The notes below the pieces were generated by a model. The model had not been told where the DNA came from. It made no database searches and was given only the letters and a program-made list of their open reading frames with translations. From Lampris incognitus (lineage: Eukaryota > Chordata > Actinopteri > Lampriformes > Lampridae), in the NCBI RefSeq assembly GCF_029633865.1, contig NC_079219.1, positions 50,047,008-50,111,007 on the forward strand: a stretch of 64,000 bases of DNA, given 5' to 3'. The position numbers and the translations under genes are program-made. This document shows positions 54,501-64,000 of this stretch, piece after piece; within the stretch, counting starts at the first letter, position 1, and every line of letters starts with the position of its first letter.

Positions 54501-57500
54501 CCCCTTTCCCCCAGTCAACAAAATCTGCCAAGTGGCGTGGAGGGTGCCGGTCTCTTGCCGGACGCTGCAGAGAGGTATTGGGCACAAGAATGGACACAGG
54601 ACCAGAGGGATCTTCAACAGACCTGCTGGTCTCTGGTCGTGGCGTTTCAAACGAGGTAGACTCGAGCGGCCCATCTTCAGGTGACTGCTCACCAGGAACA
54701 ATGGATTCTCCAGCGACCACATCCGTGCGTGCAGTCACTCTACCATGCAGCTGATCCACATGGCGTCGATGCATTTGCCCATCTGGAGTCTGCACTCTAT
54801 ATGAAACTGGGCCAGTAGGATCAGCTATCACGCCAGGGACCTATTTGTGTCCCCCAGTGTAGCTCCTCATGTACACAGTGTCCTGTGGCCTAAAACATCT
54901 GTTTGGGCCTTGCGGCTTTTCTGCACTCACCTCCTGCTTGAGGTGCATCTCATTTTCATAGTCAGGATGAAGGCGATCAAAGGCCGTGGTAAGACTCAGG
55001 TTCATGAGAAGCTCGGCAGGGCTCTTTCCTGTTGCTGAATTGGGGGTCACATGCTGTGAAAGCAGAAACCTAGCCAGGCGTGTCTGCCAGTCACCGATAG
55101 TGATCCTAGACAGGGCCTCCTTGGTTGTCTGGACCATACGTTCTGCTTGGCCATTTGAACGAGGATGGTAAGGGGCCGTAGTCACTGCTCTGATGCCATT
55201 CTGTCTGGCAAACTCTTTGAATTCTTCCGATGTGAAGGCTGCACCATTGTCAGAAACAATGACATCTGGCAACCCGTGAGTTGCAAAGAGGAGCCTCAGT
55301 GTGCTGATCACTGCAGAGGACGACATTGAACTCACCGTGGCAACCTCTAACCACTTAGAGTGTGAGTCCACAATTATGAGAAATGTCTTCCCCTGGAATG
55401 GACCAGCAAAGTCAATGTGTAGCTGGGACCATTTCTTAGTTGTCCACTCCCACAGGATGCAGCTGTGCTGTTAGTGGTGCATGACGAGTTCTCTGGCAGG
55501 TTTCACAGGATTTTACTGTCTGCTCTATTGCTAAATCCATACCTGGCCACCAGGCATAACTCCTCCCCAGGCCCTTCATATGAACAATGCCTGGGTGTGC
55601 ATCATGCAGCATGGCCAGTACCTCCTCCCTCGCCAGGATGGGAATAACTACACGACTCCCCCATAATAGGCAGTCCTTGTGTGCGGACAGTTCATGGCGC
55701 CGGGTGAGAAACGGCTTGAAACGGCTGTCAAGTGTATCCACTGGCCAGCCATGCAGGACCCAGCGCAGCACCCGGGACAGAACTGGATCCTTCCGAGTAA
55801 GGGCGGCAATGTGTTTTGCATTCAGTGGGGCTTCAGGCGCCATTTCCAGTAACAGCACCTCCATGGGCGGAGGGGTCTCACGCATACCAGCGGGCAGTGG
55901 TAGGCGACTGAGGGCATCAGCATTTGCTAGCTGTTTGCCAGGGTGGTAGCACAATTCGTAATCGTAGGCCCCAAGAAGAACACTCCAGCGTAGCATGCAT
56001 GGGGACAGGACAGGTGGCATGGGCTTAGAGTGGTGTAGCAGGCCCAAAAGAGGTTTGTGGTCAGTAAAAAACCACAAAGTGGCGACCAGCAAGGTACTGG
56101 TGAAATTTTTTGACTGCAAAAATGACCGCCAAGGCCTCCTTATCTATTTGGGCATAATTTCTTTCAGTGGAGGATAGTATCCTCGAGGCAAAGACGATGG
56201 GAGTTTCCCGGCCATCGGACTCCATATGGAAGAGCAGCGCCCCCAAGCCATAAGGCGAAGCATCACAAACAATGGCTAATTGTTTTGTTCGTCATAGTGT
56301 GTGAGCACGCCATCAGCCTGAAGCAGTTGTTTTGCAGCAGTGTAAGCTTTTTCATGTGCATCAGTCCACTGCCAGGGTGCAGACTGATCCAGGAGGCGGT
56401 GCAGCGGTTCTAAGATGGTAGCCTTGTTTGGAAAAAAGCAGCTGTAAAAATTGAGTAGGCCTAGGAATGACTGAAGCTCCATTTTGTTCCAGGGTGAAGG
56501 CGCCTTCTGAATAGCCTCAACTTTCTCCATAGTCGGCCGCACGCCATCCTTGTCCACACGAAAACCTAAAATTTCAACTTGGTCAGCAGCAAACACACTC
56601 TTCTCCTTCTGTAGCCGCAATCCTGCTTCTGCGAATCATTCCAGCACTGCACAAAGACGGTCATTGTGCTGGTCAACAGTCTTTCCCGCTACTAAGACAA
56701 CATCCAGGTACAGTTGCACGCCTGGTATACCGGCGAGGAGTGTATCCATGAAACGCTGAAATATGGACACAGCTGTCGATACTCCAAACTGCAGGCGGCG
56801 GGCCCGAAACAGCCCGCGATGGGTGTTTATAGTGAGAAGCTCTGCAGCCTCGTCGTCCAGCACCAGCTGCTGTTAAGCTTGTTTGAGGTCCAATTTACTG
56901 AAAAGCACCCCCCTGCCAGTCTGGAAAACAGTTCAGCCACCGTAGGAATGGGGTATACATCAAGTTTCACAACTGTATTCACAGTGCAGCAATAGTCACC
57001 GCAAATTCCTAAGCTGCCATCCTTTTTAACTACTGGTACGATGGGTATGGCCCACCTTGAGTGTCTCACGGGTTCAAAATTACCCTGAGCTACTAGCTTG
57101 TTAAGCTCCTCATCTAGCTTCGGCTGAAGGGCAAAGGGCACCGAACGTGCTTTAAAAAACTTGGGTGATGCTGTCGTATCAATATCAATAGCAATTGGAG
57201 GGGTTCGTGAAGCTCCGAGGTCCTGGAAGACCTCTGCATATTCCGTTAATATGGACTCCACGGATTGTAAGCATACTTGGCGCACCCCCATTACAGAAAT
57301 GCCCAGTGCCTCAAACCAGTCCCTGCCCAGTAGACTTGCCCCCTGACCTCGAACAATAATCAGTGGTAAGGTCTTGTCATTGCCTTGATACTGCACATCC
57401 ACAAAAATCTTCCCATTAACTTGTAGTTCTGCTTGTGACCATTGTCTAAGCACACTACTGTCCTTGTGCAGTAAAGGCGGCTGGTCAGGCCACAAGGTGT

Positions 57501-57579
57501 TGTAACTGCCCTCACTGATCAAGGAGCATGCGGCTCCAGAGTCCACCTCCATTACATGTGTTTTGTTATTCAGGATCAC
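54496..57579 (-). pseudogene. Gypsy-2 Pol, broken (copy B)
   Basis: Protease VDSGAACSLIS near 57545. The RT keeps the seven codons (56793-56813) deleted in copy A, but the catalytic box is still YLDVVLV. RNase H, integrase finger and integrase core segments are as in copy A at offsets 32335-32356. Several stops remain. Confidence 0.8.
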
Positions 57580-57732
57580 AGTGGCTTGATATGGCTTTTT
57601 TTACGTGAGCATACAGCTGCCTGCCCATGGTGTAAATGTCATATTCCTCTTCTTGTTGCCTAACAGTGTGTGTGTTGTTCGGATTGAGGAACTGTGTCAG
57701 AAGAATCTGCTGATGCGACATCCCTGCTCTTT

Positions 57733-58464
57733 TTAAAACAAACACGAGAAATGTGCCCCTTTTTTGCAATAGTGGCATACAGCAGAGGTAAATTTGCAAT
57801 GTTGTTGGTTGTGTGTGCCTCCACAACGAAAACATGGCTTTGCACCACCTTCTGCTACTGTTTGTTTCACCTTCAAAACGGTTTGACTTTGTGCAGTCTG
57901 ATGAACTTCAGCTGACTGTGGTGGTCCCAGCTGGTTTGGTTGTAGTATTCGCGCATTTGACGTGGCTGTTTCCGCTGCAAGGGCTTTCTCCTCTGCTGCT
58001 TTGAATGTGCATTCCTTTTCAGGCAACAGGCGGCGCTGCAGCGCTTCATCTAGCATCCCACAGACAATTCTGTCATGCAGCATGGCTTCCAGTTGGTCAC
58101 CAACAGCGCAATGCACTGAGAGTTTACGGAGTTCAGCAATGTAGCTGGAGATTCCTTGGCCTTGCTTTTGTTTGCAATTGTGAAACTGAAAACACTGAAC
58201 AATTTGTGACGGAGGAGGACTGCAGTGGCGCTTCAAGGCCGATACTAAGTTTTCATAGGTGACGGCTGTAGGAAGGACGGAAGCGACCACCGAACGTAGT
58301 GTAGAATACGTTGCAGCACCACAGACGCTAAGCAAAATAGCGCGTTTCTTCTCCTCTCCATCTACTCCATTTGCCAGGAAAAAACATTCCAGTCTCTCAA
58401 TATACTCCTCAATGGCAGTGTCGCAGCCTTCATCAAACTCTTCGATGCGACCCAGCGTGGTCAT
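57733..58464 (-). pseudogene. Gypsy-2 Gag (copy B)
   Basis: 243-codon frame with the same start as copy A. Ends within the second knuckle because of the A6-G4 run, and the continuation of the knuckle (KKGHISRVC) lies in a neighbouring frame. Confidence 0.75.
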
Positions 58465-58582
58465 GGTTATGTCGTTAGGCTACTCACAGATTCCTCAAAG
58501 CTGTAGTAGAATATCGGAGGTTGCTGATTTCCATCAATAAACTGTTCAGAACTGTTGGAGTTCGGATCCGCTTCGTCGCCAG

Positions 58583-58798
58583 TGTAGGATTCGACTTAGA
58601 GACGAGAGAGACATTGGTTGTAAACAAACTCTTTACTTAGAACTTGGCAAAGTTAGGATACTCAGCCATCAGGCTACATCTGCGTTCCCTCCAGTTCGGC
58701 TCATACTTAACATTACTTCCTAGTCTCGCCTCGCGAGAGCCCCCCATCAAAGACTAACCAGAGAGCGTGCGCATTAACATAAGTCCCAATACATTACA
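58583..58798 (-). repeat. Gypsy-2 5' LTR (copy B)
   Basis: 216 bp. Differs from the partner LTR at three of the four positions variable in copy A; the tctcG site is unmutated here. Confidence 0.9.
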
Positions 58799-58803
58799 AA
58801 ATT

Positions 58804-60301
58804 GTTTGTGTCAGAGACACCTGTACAATATTTGCTATTATGAGAAAATTGCTTTTACTTTTCAAATTACAAAACTGTTATGGACCAAATCATGTGTGGA
58901 AATCCAACGAATTTCTGAATTTGAATCTATTCTACAGTCTGAAAAATCATTGTGGTGGACGAAGAGGAACAGATTAGCCTGTGAAAAAACTGAAATGCTT
59001 CATTTTGCAAAGAACTTGCCAACAATGGTGAAAGAGAAGCCCTAAATGGCCATTTCCAATTAAAGGCATAATAGTTTCTTGTTTTTTAGACTATTGTCAC
59101 TTTGTTCAATGTTCAAATGATACTAATATAATTCAGCAGAAAAATAACTGCTCTATAGCAGGTTTACATTTCACTCATTGTGTTTGACGTTATATAACAT
59201 TTAATCTATTTCAATTTTATTAATTTCAAGGCTATGGACCATTATATTTTTTATCTGAAATGTAAAATTTAACTTAAAACAGAAAAGACTGCTGTAGCAT
59301 CTTTGTTTTATTTGTTGTGATAAATTAACAACCAGTTGTTAACTCTGATTTCAAAATGCTACAAATCTTTTAAGGTCACTTGGGCCTGTTTAAGTAAAGA
59401 ACCAAAAATCTAATTTGTGTTCTCTTTGTTGCCTGTTGCTGTCCAGACCCACGGCACCCCTCTGCTGCGCGCATTTAATGAAGTGGAAGCGTTTTGGTCA
59501 GACTACTCCGATCAACATTGAAATGTATAAATTAATATATCAAAGAATAACGAGCGCGCGATTAGCAGAAGCGCGTGCTACTAAACGTCCCTCTCAGGTC
59601 GTCCATGAGTGAGGGGCCACGCCGTGGAGGGGCGGGGGCTGGAACTGCAGATTAAATCAAGTTAAGGCTTGCAAGCGACCTGTTTCATCAATACAGAAAA
59701 TAAAGCAAAATAAAACACTCCAAAATCCCAGATGTTAACAGTATGTCAGCTGATAAGTTGTGGACAGAAGAATGCAGCAACAGTGTTGAAAAACACTAAA
59801 ACAATAAAAAAATGGCGTATAAAAATGTGCACGATAACCTAAAAGTTGATCATTCATAGAGTTGGATTTGCAATTGTGAGATCCCCAGAAGTTGTTTTTA
59901 GTGTTTCTGTCGTCATTTTGCATGCCTTTCTGGCCCACCGATCCACTTAACACATCCCCGGTGTGAATTTAGGGACAGATATTGATGCTGGATTGCAGTC
60001 GGTTTTTGTGCGTTTCTTGCTGGTTGTGGAGTTGGGTACTTGGAGTGACGGCTCAGCTACAGAATGGCATGGGAAGGTCCTGCGCTCCAGAAAGTGCCCA
60101 CAGGTTCTAAAATATGAAGTACATTTTAAGGCTTGTATAGTGAACACATTTAATATTTCTGTACCAGTAATTTTACTGAAATAATTTTAATTCATTCTGC
60201 GGTGTGTTTTCCATTTTAAAAACAAACAACAAACCGGCCGTTCCAGAACGTGTAAGAAAGAATCTGTCAATCATGTTGCGTTCGATTTGGGCGTCGTGCC
60301 T
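58804..60301. other. Unassigned stretch upstream of the coiled-coil gene (copy B)
   Basis: Counterpart of 26448-27945. Only short frames. The hAT-like WWTKRNRLACEKTEML frame lies at about 58920-59045. Confidence 0.4.
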
Positions 60302-60309
60302 TATAAAAG
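60302..60309 (+). promoter_or_regulatory. TATA box of the coiled-coil gene (copy B)
   Basis: TATAAAAG, conserved in sequence and distance (93 bp from its last base to the ATG at 60402). Confidence 0.7.
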
Positions 60310-60401
60310 GCCGCACAGCGGCGACGGAGTCAGGTGGTGATTCGCGGTGGACAGAACAGGTCAGACTCCCGAGTCGCAGACAGAGAAGTGCGATAGGAAA
60401 G

Positions 60402-63400
60402 ATGAAGCAGGACGACGTTCACCACCAAGGACATGAAAACGCAAGAGCTGGTCTGAACCAAGAGTCCGGTCAGCAGGTAAAAACAGGCCAAGCCATTTAA
60501 GTTAATTAATTTGTTTACTTTGCATATTTAATTTGATTAACTGCCTTTTTCCATTTTCACTCGTATAAGTCTAAATTATATAAGGGTGTATGTTTCACTT
60601 AACGACTGAATGTCTGAAAACTTTGGACTGTATGTTTATAACGTTAAAAAAAAACGAAAAAACGGGCCAAGCCAGACAGATGCCAAGTAGTACCGGCTGC
60701 AGCCTGCCGGAATGCGGAGTTGGACGTCCTGTCTGTCCAGCCCCGCCCACATTCATTACGACACCGTGCTTCGCTCCCAAGCCCACATCGACTACCCACC
60801 GCGCTGTTGATTTAGCATTTTACCCCACAGGTCCAGCCCCCAAACCAGTTAGCTCTTACTAATATCTGCACAACAGCAGCAGTTATTGTGCATGTTGGCT
60901 CAGTGGAAAGCCTGGTTTATACTCCGTCACACGACGGCGACGCTGCCGCTCGTTTAAAATAACTGATCTAGCGTTACATGCTAACAACGCGACGCCATGT
61001 GACTAACCAACCTACATAGCCTCACGTTCATATTGAGGCGACAATCGCTGCAATCAAACGCGTTTGATTCCTAATAAGCTTTGAACGAGCGTTTAGATTA
61101 CTGTAGCAAGGCAATTTAACACTCACCGACATATTGCGAGTTTCTGCTTCCAGCCTCCTTTTTAACCCGGAACCGGAAAAGGGAAAAGGTCAGGTGAATC
61201 CTAAAATTATGAATTTGGATTTTGGATAAATTACGAAAATAAATTCTGTAGCGAACAAAGGCTTATAATATTGACACGTTTTGTTCATCAAGATAATCCC
61301 CAAAAATCAACCCCCCTTTTTAACGAATTTTGAGCCACACAGGCAATTAATGGAAATTTGAAGCACACAATGGCTTCAAAATTAACAGTCGTGATATTAA
61401 CGGTCATAATTTGTGTCGGGACTCACCTCTTCAGACTTCATCTGTGATTTATGTGATTTATGATGTTTGTTTTTCTTTCCCTTTTGTATCTGTCCAAGTG
61501 GGAGAGTACTGCTGGCGTCGTGTGTGGCTGCCGCTTCTCCCTCTCGTAGCCCCCCTTCCCATCCGCCCCTGCATGTCTGTGTTACGTTTATCTGTCGTCG
61601 TTTCACCCCGTTTATTGTAAAGCGACTTTGAGAATTAGAAAAGCGCTATATAAGATTGATTTATTATTACTATTATTATTATTATTATTATTAATATTAT
61701 CATTATTGTAGAACAAAACGTGAAACTCTCAGGCTTATGTTAAACAGTAATTATTTTCGGCATAAATCGCGGTCACTGTCAATCTACTGTGGGCGGGGCT
61801 GGACCTGTGGGCGGGGCTGAACGGCCAACTCTGCCTTCCCGCAGGCTGCAGGCATTACCTTCTCAACAAATGAGGGGGGAAATGAGACAGTTCTTGTAGT
61901 GATACTTACAGACTTCGTGTTTGCCACTGATGTGTTGAGCAGATCTAATTACAGATATTCACTGATATTTTCCATCTGTTGTGTAGCAAACAACAAAACA
62001 AACAAACAACAAAAACAGCGTGGCTGCCGTCCGCCAGGCAGTGGTGGAGTTAAATGCCGCTCTTTCTGCTACGAATGCCATGGAGCAAGACGTGGAATCA
62101 GTCATCCTGGACAAAGATGTGCTCCTGCTGAGAGACACCACCCCGAGGGAGCAGGAGTTACAAACTGCTGCCATGATGAAAATGAAGGCTCTTGAGGAGC
62201 AGGTGGAACTCCTCATTGACGAGCTTTCCCGAGGGGAGCAACACAAAGAAAAGATGGCGGCTGCACTCCTCCAGGCAGAGGAGGAGTTAAGTGCCGCTCT
62301 TTCTGCCAAGAAGGCCATGGAGCAAGGAAAAGAGTCAAGCCGCCTGGACAAAGATGAGCTCCTGCAGCAGGTGGAGGCTGTGCGAAGAGATGCCACCCTG
62401 CAGAAAGACAGGGCCCTGAAGGTGGAACATTTACTTCAAATTGCTGCCATGGAGCTTGATGGTAGGGTGGAGAGGCTGGAACGCCATGCTGACGAGGTTT
62501 TTCAGACCAACGAAAAGATGGCGGCCGCCCTTGTCAAGGCAGAGGAGGAGTTGAATGTTGCTCTTTCTGCCAAGGAGGCCGTGTGGAGACATGCCACCCT
62601 GAAGGAGCAGGACTTAAATGCCGCTCTTTCCACCAAGGAAGCCATGGAGCGAGAAAAGGAGTCACTCCTGCTGCAGCAGATGGCGGCCATACAGAGAGAT
62701 GCCGCTTTGCAGAGTGACACTGCCCTGAAGGAGCAGGAGTTACACACTGCTGCCATGGTGAAAATTAACGCTCTGGAGGAGCAGTTAGAACTCCTCACCG
62801 CTTAGCTTTCCCAAGGGGAGCAACACAAACAAAAGATGGCGGCTGCACTCGTCCAGGCAGAGGAGGAGTTAAATGCCGCTCTTTCTGCCAAGAAGGCCAT
62901 GGATCAAGAAAAGGAGTCACTCCTCCTGGACAGAGACGTGCTCCTGCAGCGGGTGGCGGCTATGCAAAGAGATGCCACCCTGCAGAAAGACACAGCCCTG
63001 AAGCTGGAACATTTACTTCAAATTGCTGACATGGAGCTTGGTGGTAAGGTGGAGAGGCTGGAACGCTATGCTGACGAGGTTTTTCAGACCAACGAAAAGA
63101 TGGCGGCCGCCCTTGTCGAGGCAGAGGAGGAGTTGAATATTGCTCTTTGTGCCAAGGAGGCCATGTGGAGACACGCCACCCTGAAGGAGCAGGAGTTAAA
63201 TGCCGCTCTTTCCGCCAAGGAAGCCATGGATCAAGAAAAGGAGTCACTCCTCCTGGACAGAGACGTGCTCCTGCAGCGGGTGGCGGCCGTACAGAGAGAC
63301 ACCGCCTTGCAGAGAGAAACCGCCCTGAAAGAGCAGGAGTTACGAACTGCTGCCATGGCGAAAATTAAGGTTCTGGAGGAACTGGTGGAACTCCTCACTG

Positions 63401-64000
63401 ACGAGCTTTCCCGACGGGAGGAAAGCAAAGGACATTTTGTGGCTGCCCTCCTCCAGGCAGAGGAGGCGATAAATGCCACTCTTTCTGCCAAGGAGGCCAT
63501 GGAACGAGAACGGGAGTCCATCCTTCTGGACAGAGACATGCTCCTGCAGCAGGTGAAGGCCCTGCAGAGGGACACCGCCCTTAAGGAGCAGGAGGAAAAA
63601 GTCCTCCTGGCCAAGAAAGAAAAGGACAGCTCCATGGATAGCAGGACAGAATACAGAGACAAGTAAGTTCACTGTGTTTCTAGTGGTAGGTGGCAGAAAC
63701 GGTGTACATTATACACAAGTATACAACATTGCCATGTGTATCAGTGAAATGGATCAAATAAGTTTGCTGTAATGTCAGACAATCAGTGTACAGCAGTAAC
63801 ACAAATTATAGTGTATTGACAGTAGAATGACAACAGTTTTGTATTTCACAGAGCTTCATCTAAAACCTGCCAGGGAAAAGACTCCTCCAAGCAGAAAGAG
63901 GAGGCAGCCAAAGAAAAAAAATCCTCCCCTGATCAGAATGCACAGGAGGCCAAGGTAGAAACACCCTCCCCTGATGAAGTTGCGGAGACCAGGGCAGGAA
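60402..64000 (+). pseudogene. Coiled-coil gene with nonsense codon (copy B, window-truncated)
   Basis: Exons 60402-60476, 61987-63662 (donor GTAAGT) and 63852 to beyond the window. Codon 298 is TAG at 62803-62805, where copy A has GAG at 30465-30467. Three substitutions fall within five bases there (tgccg in A, cgctt in B). Outside this the reading frame is kept throughout, including both modules after the stop, and splice sites remain good. The gene is therefore either a recent pseudogene, a truncated 297-residue product, or an error at one spot. Exon 3 is cut by the window end. Confidence 0.68.
60477..61986 (+). other. Intron 1 of the coiled-coil gene (copy B)
   Basis: Counterpart of 28121-29648. 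Inverted arms at 60684-60750 and 61807-61860. The minisatellite has two units (61789-61820). The tail and ATT microsatellite lie at 61611-61705, longer than in copy A. A 9-bp duplication (gatttatgt) lies near 61447. Confidence 0.55.

Larger units (their letters stand above)
54285..58798 (-). mobile_element. Decayed Ty3/Gypsy LTR retrotransposon (Gypsy-2, copy B)
   Basis: LTRs 54285-54500 and 58583-58798 (three differences). Target duplication AAATT at 54280-54284 and 58799-58803. Primer-binding nonamer TGGCGACGA (minus) at 58573-58581. It is 21 bp longer inside than copy A. Confidence 0.93.

Overview
The window is almost certainly from a ray-finned (teleost) fish. It holds fish-type Rex3/RTE and L2/CR1 LINE ends, tRNA-derived SINEs with A and B boxes, an L1/Tx1-clade LINE, two Ty3/Gypsy LTR elements, hAT elements, a THAP/YqaJ transposon and long CT and GT microsatellites. 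Introns have GT..AG ends. There is no prokaryotic gene organisation, CRISPR array, rRNA or tRNA gene.

Layout. The window is dominated by one large direct duplication. Bases 1-31660 (copy A) match 36793-64000 (copy B) in the same order and orientation at very high identity. The offset falls from about 36.79 kb to about 32.3 kb, mainly because copy A carries a 4474-bp Gypsy element that copy B lacks. The underlying period is therefore about 32.3 kb. Both copies run off the window ends. Bases 31661-36792 are seen only once and hold the hidden junction. The data fit a recent tandem segmental duplication, or two haplotypes placed end to end by an assembler.

Each copy contains, left to right: (1) a decayed transposon with a minus-strand DDE/THAP transposase, plus a truncated YqaJ-exonuclease gene at 36014-36583, tail to tail with the transposase; (2) a decayed Tx1-like LINE piece; (3) an L2/CR1-type LINE end on the minus strand, split by a Rex3/RTE-type end with a 12-bp target duplication; (4) a short RTE-type repeat split by an L1/Tx1 LINE (ORF1 and ORF2). 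In copy A the LINE is itself split by an intact young Gypsy element, and in both copies a hAT MITE sits between ORF1 and ORF2; (5) a CT microsatellite, two tRNA-SINEs and a GT microsatellite; (6) a hAT transposase 3' half; (7) an L2 LINE end with a MITE; (8) a second, decayed Gypsy element on the minus strand; (9) the one plausible cellular gene, a TATA-driven three-exon gene for a repetitive coiled-coil protein of about 671 residues.

The single-copy stretch 31661-36792 holds the 3' end of the coiled-coil gene, two L2-type 3' tails, several low-copy repeats and a second, minus-strand Tx1 LINE that abuts the YqaJ gene.

Gene states differ between the copies. The coiled-coil gene is open in copy A and has a stop codon in copy B. 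The hAT transposase and LINE ORF1 are open in copy B but broken in copy A. The Gypsy element at 5851-10324 has identical LTRs, a clean 5-bp target duplication, a complete Gag-Pol frame, and a start codon lying inside its tRNA-Ser primer-binding site.
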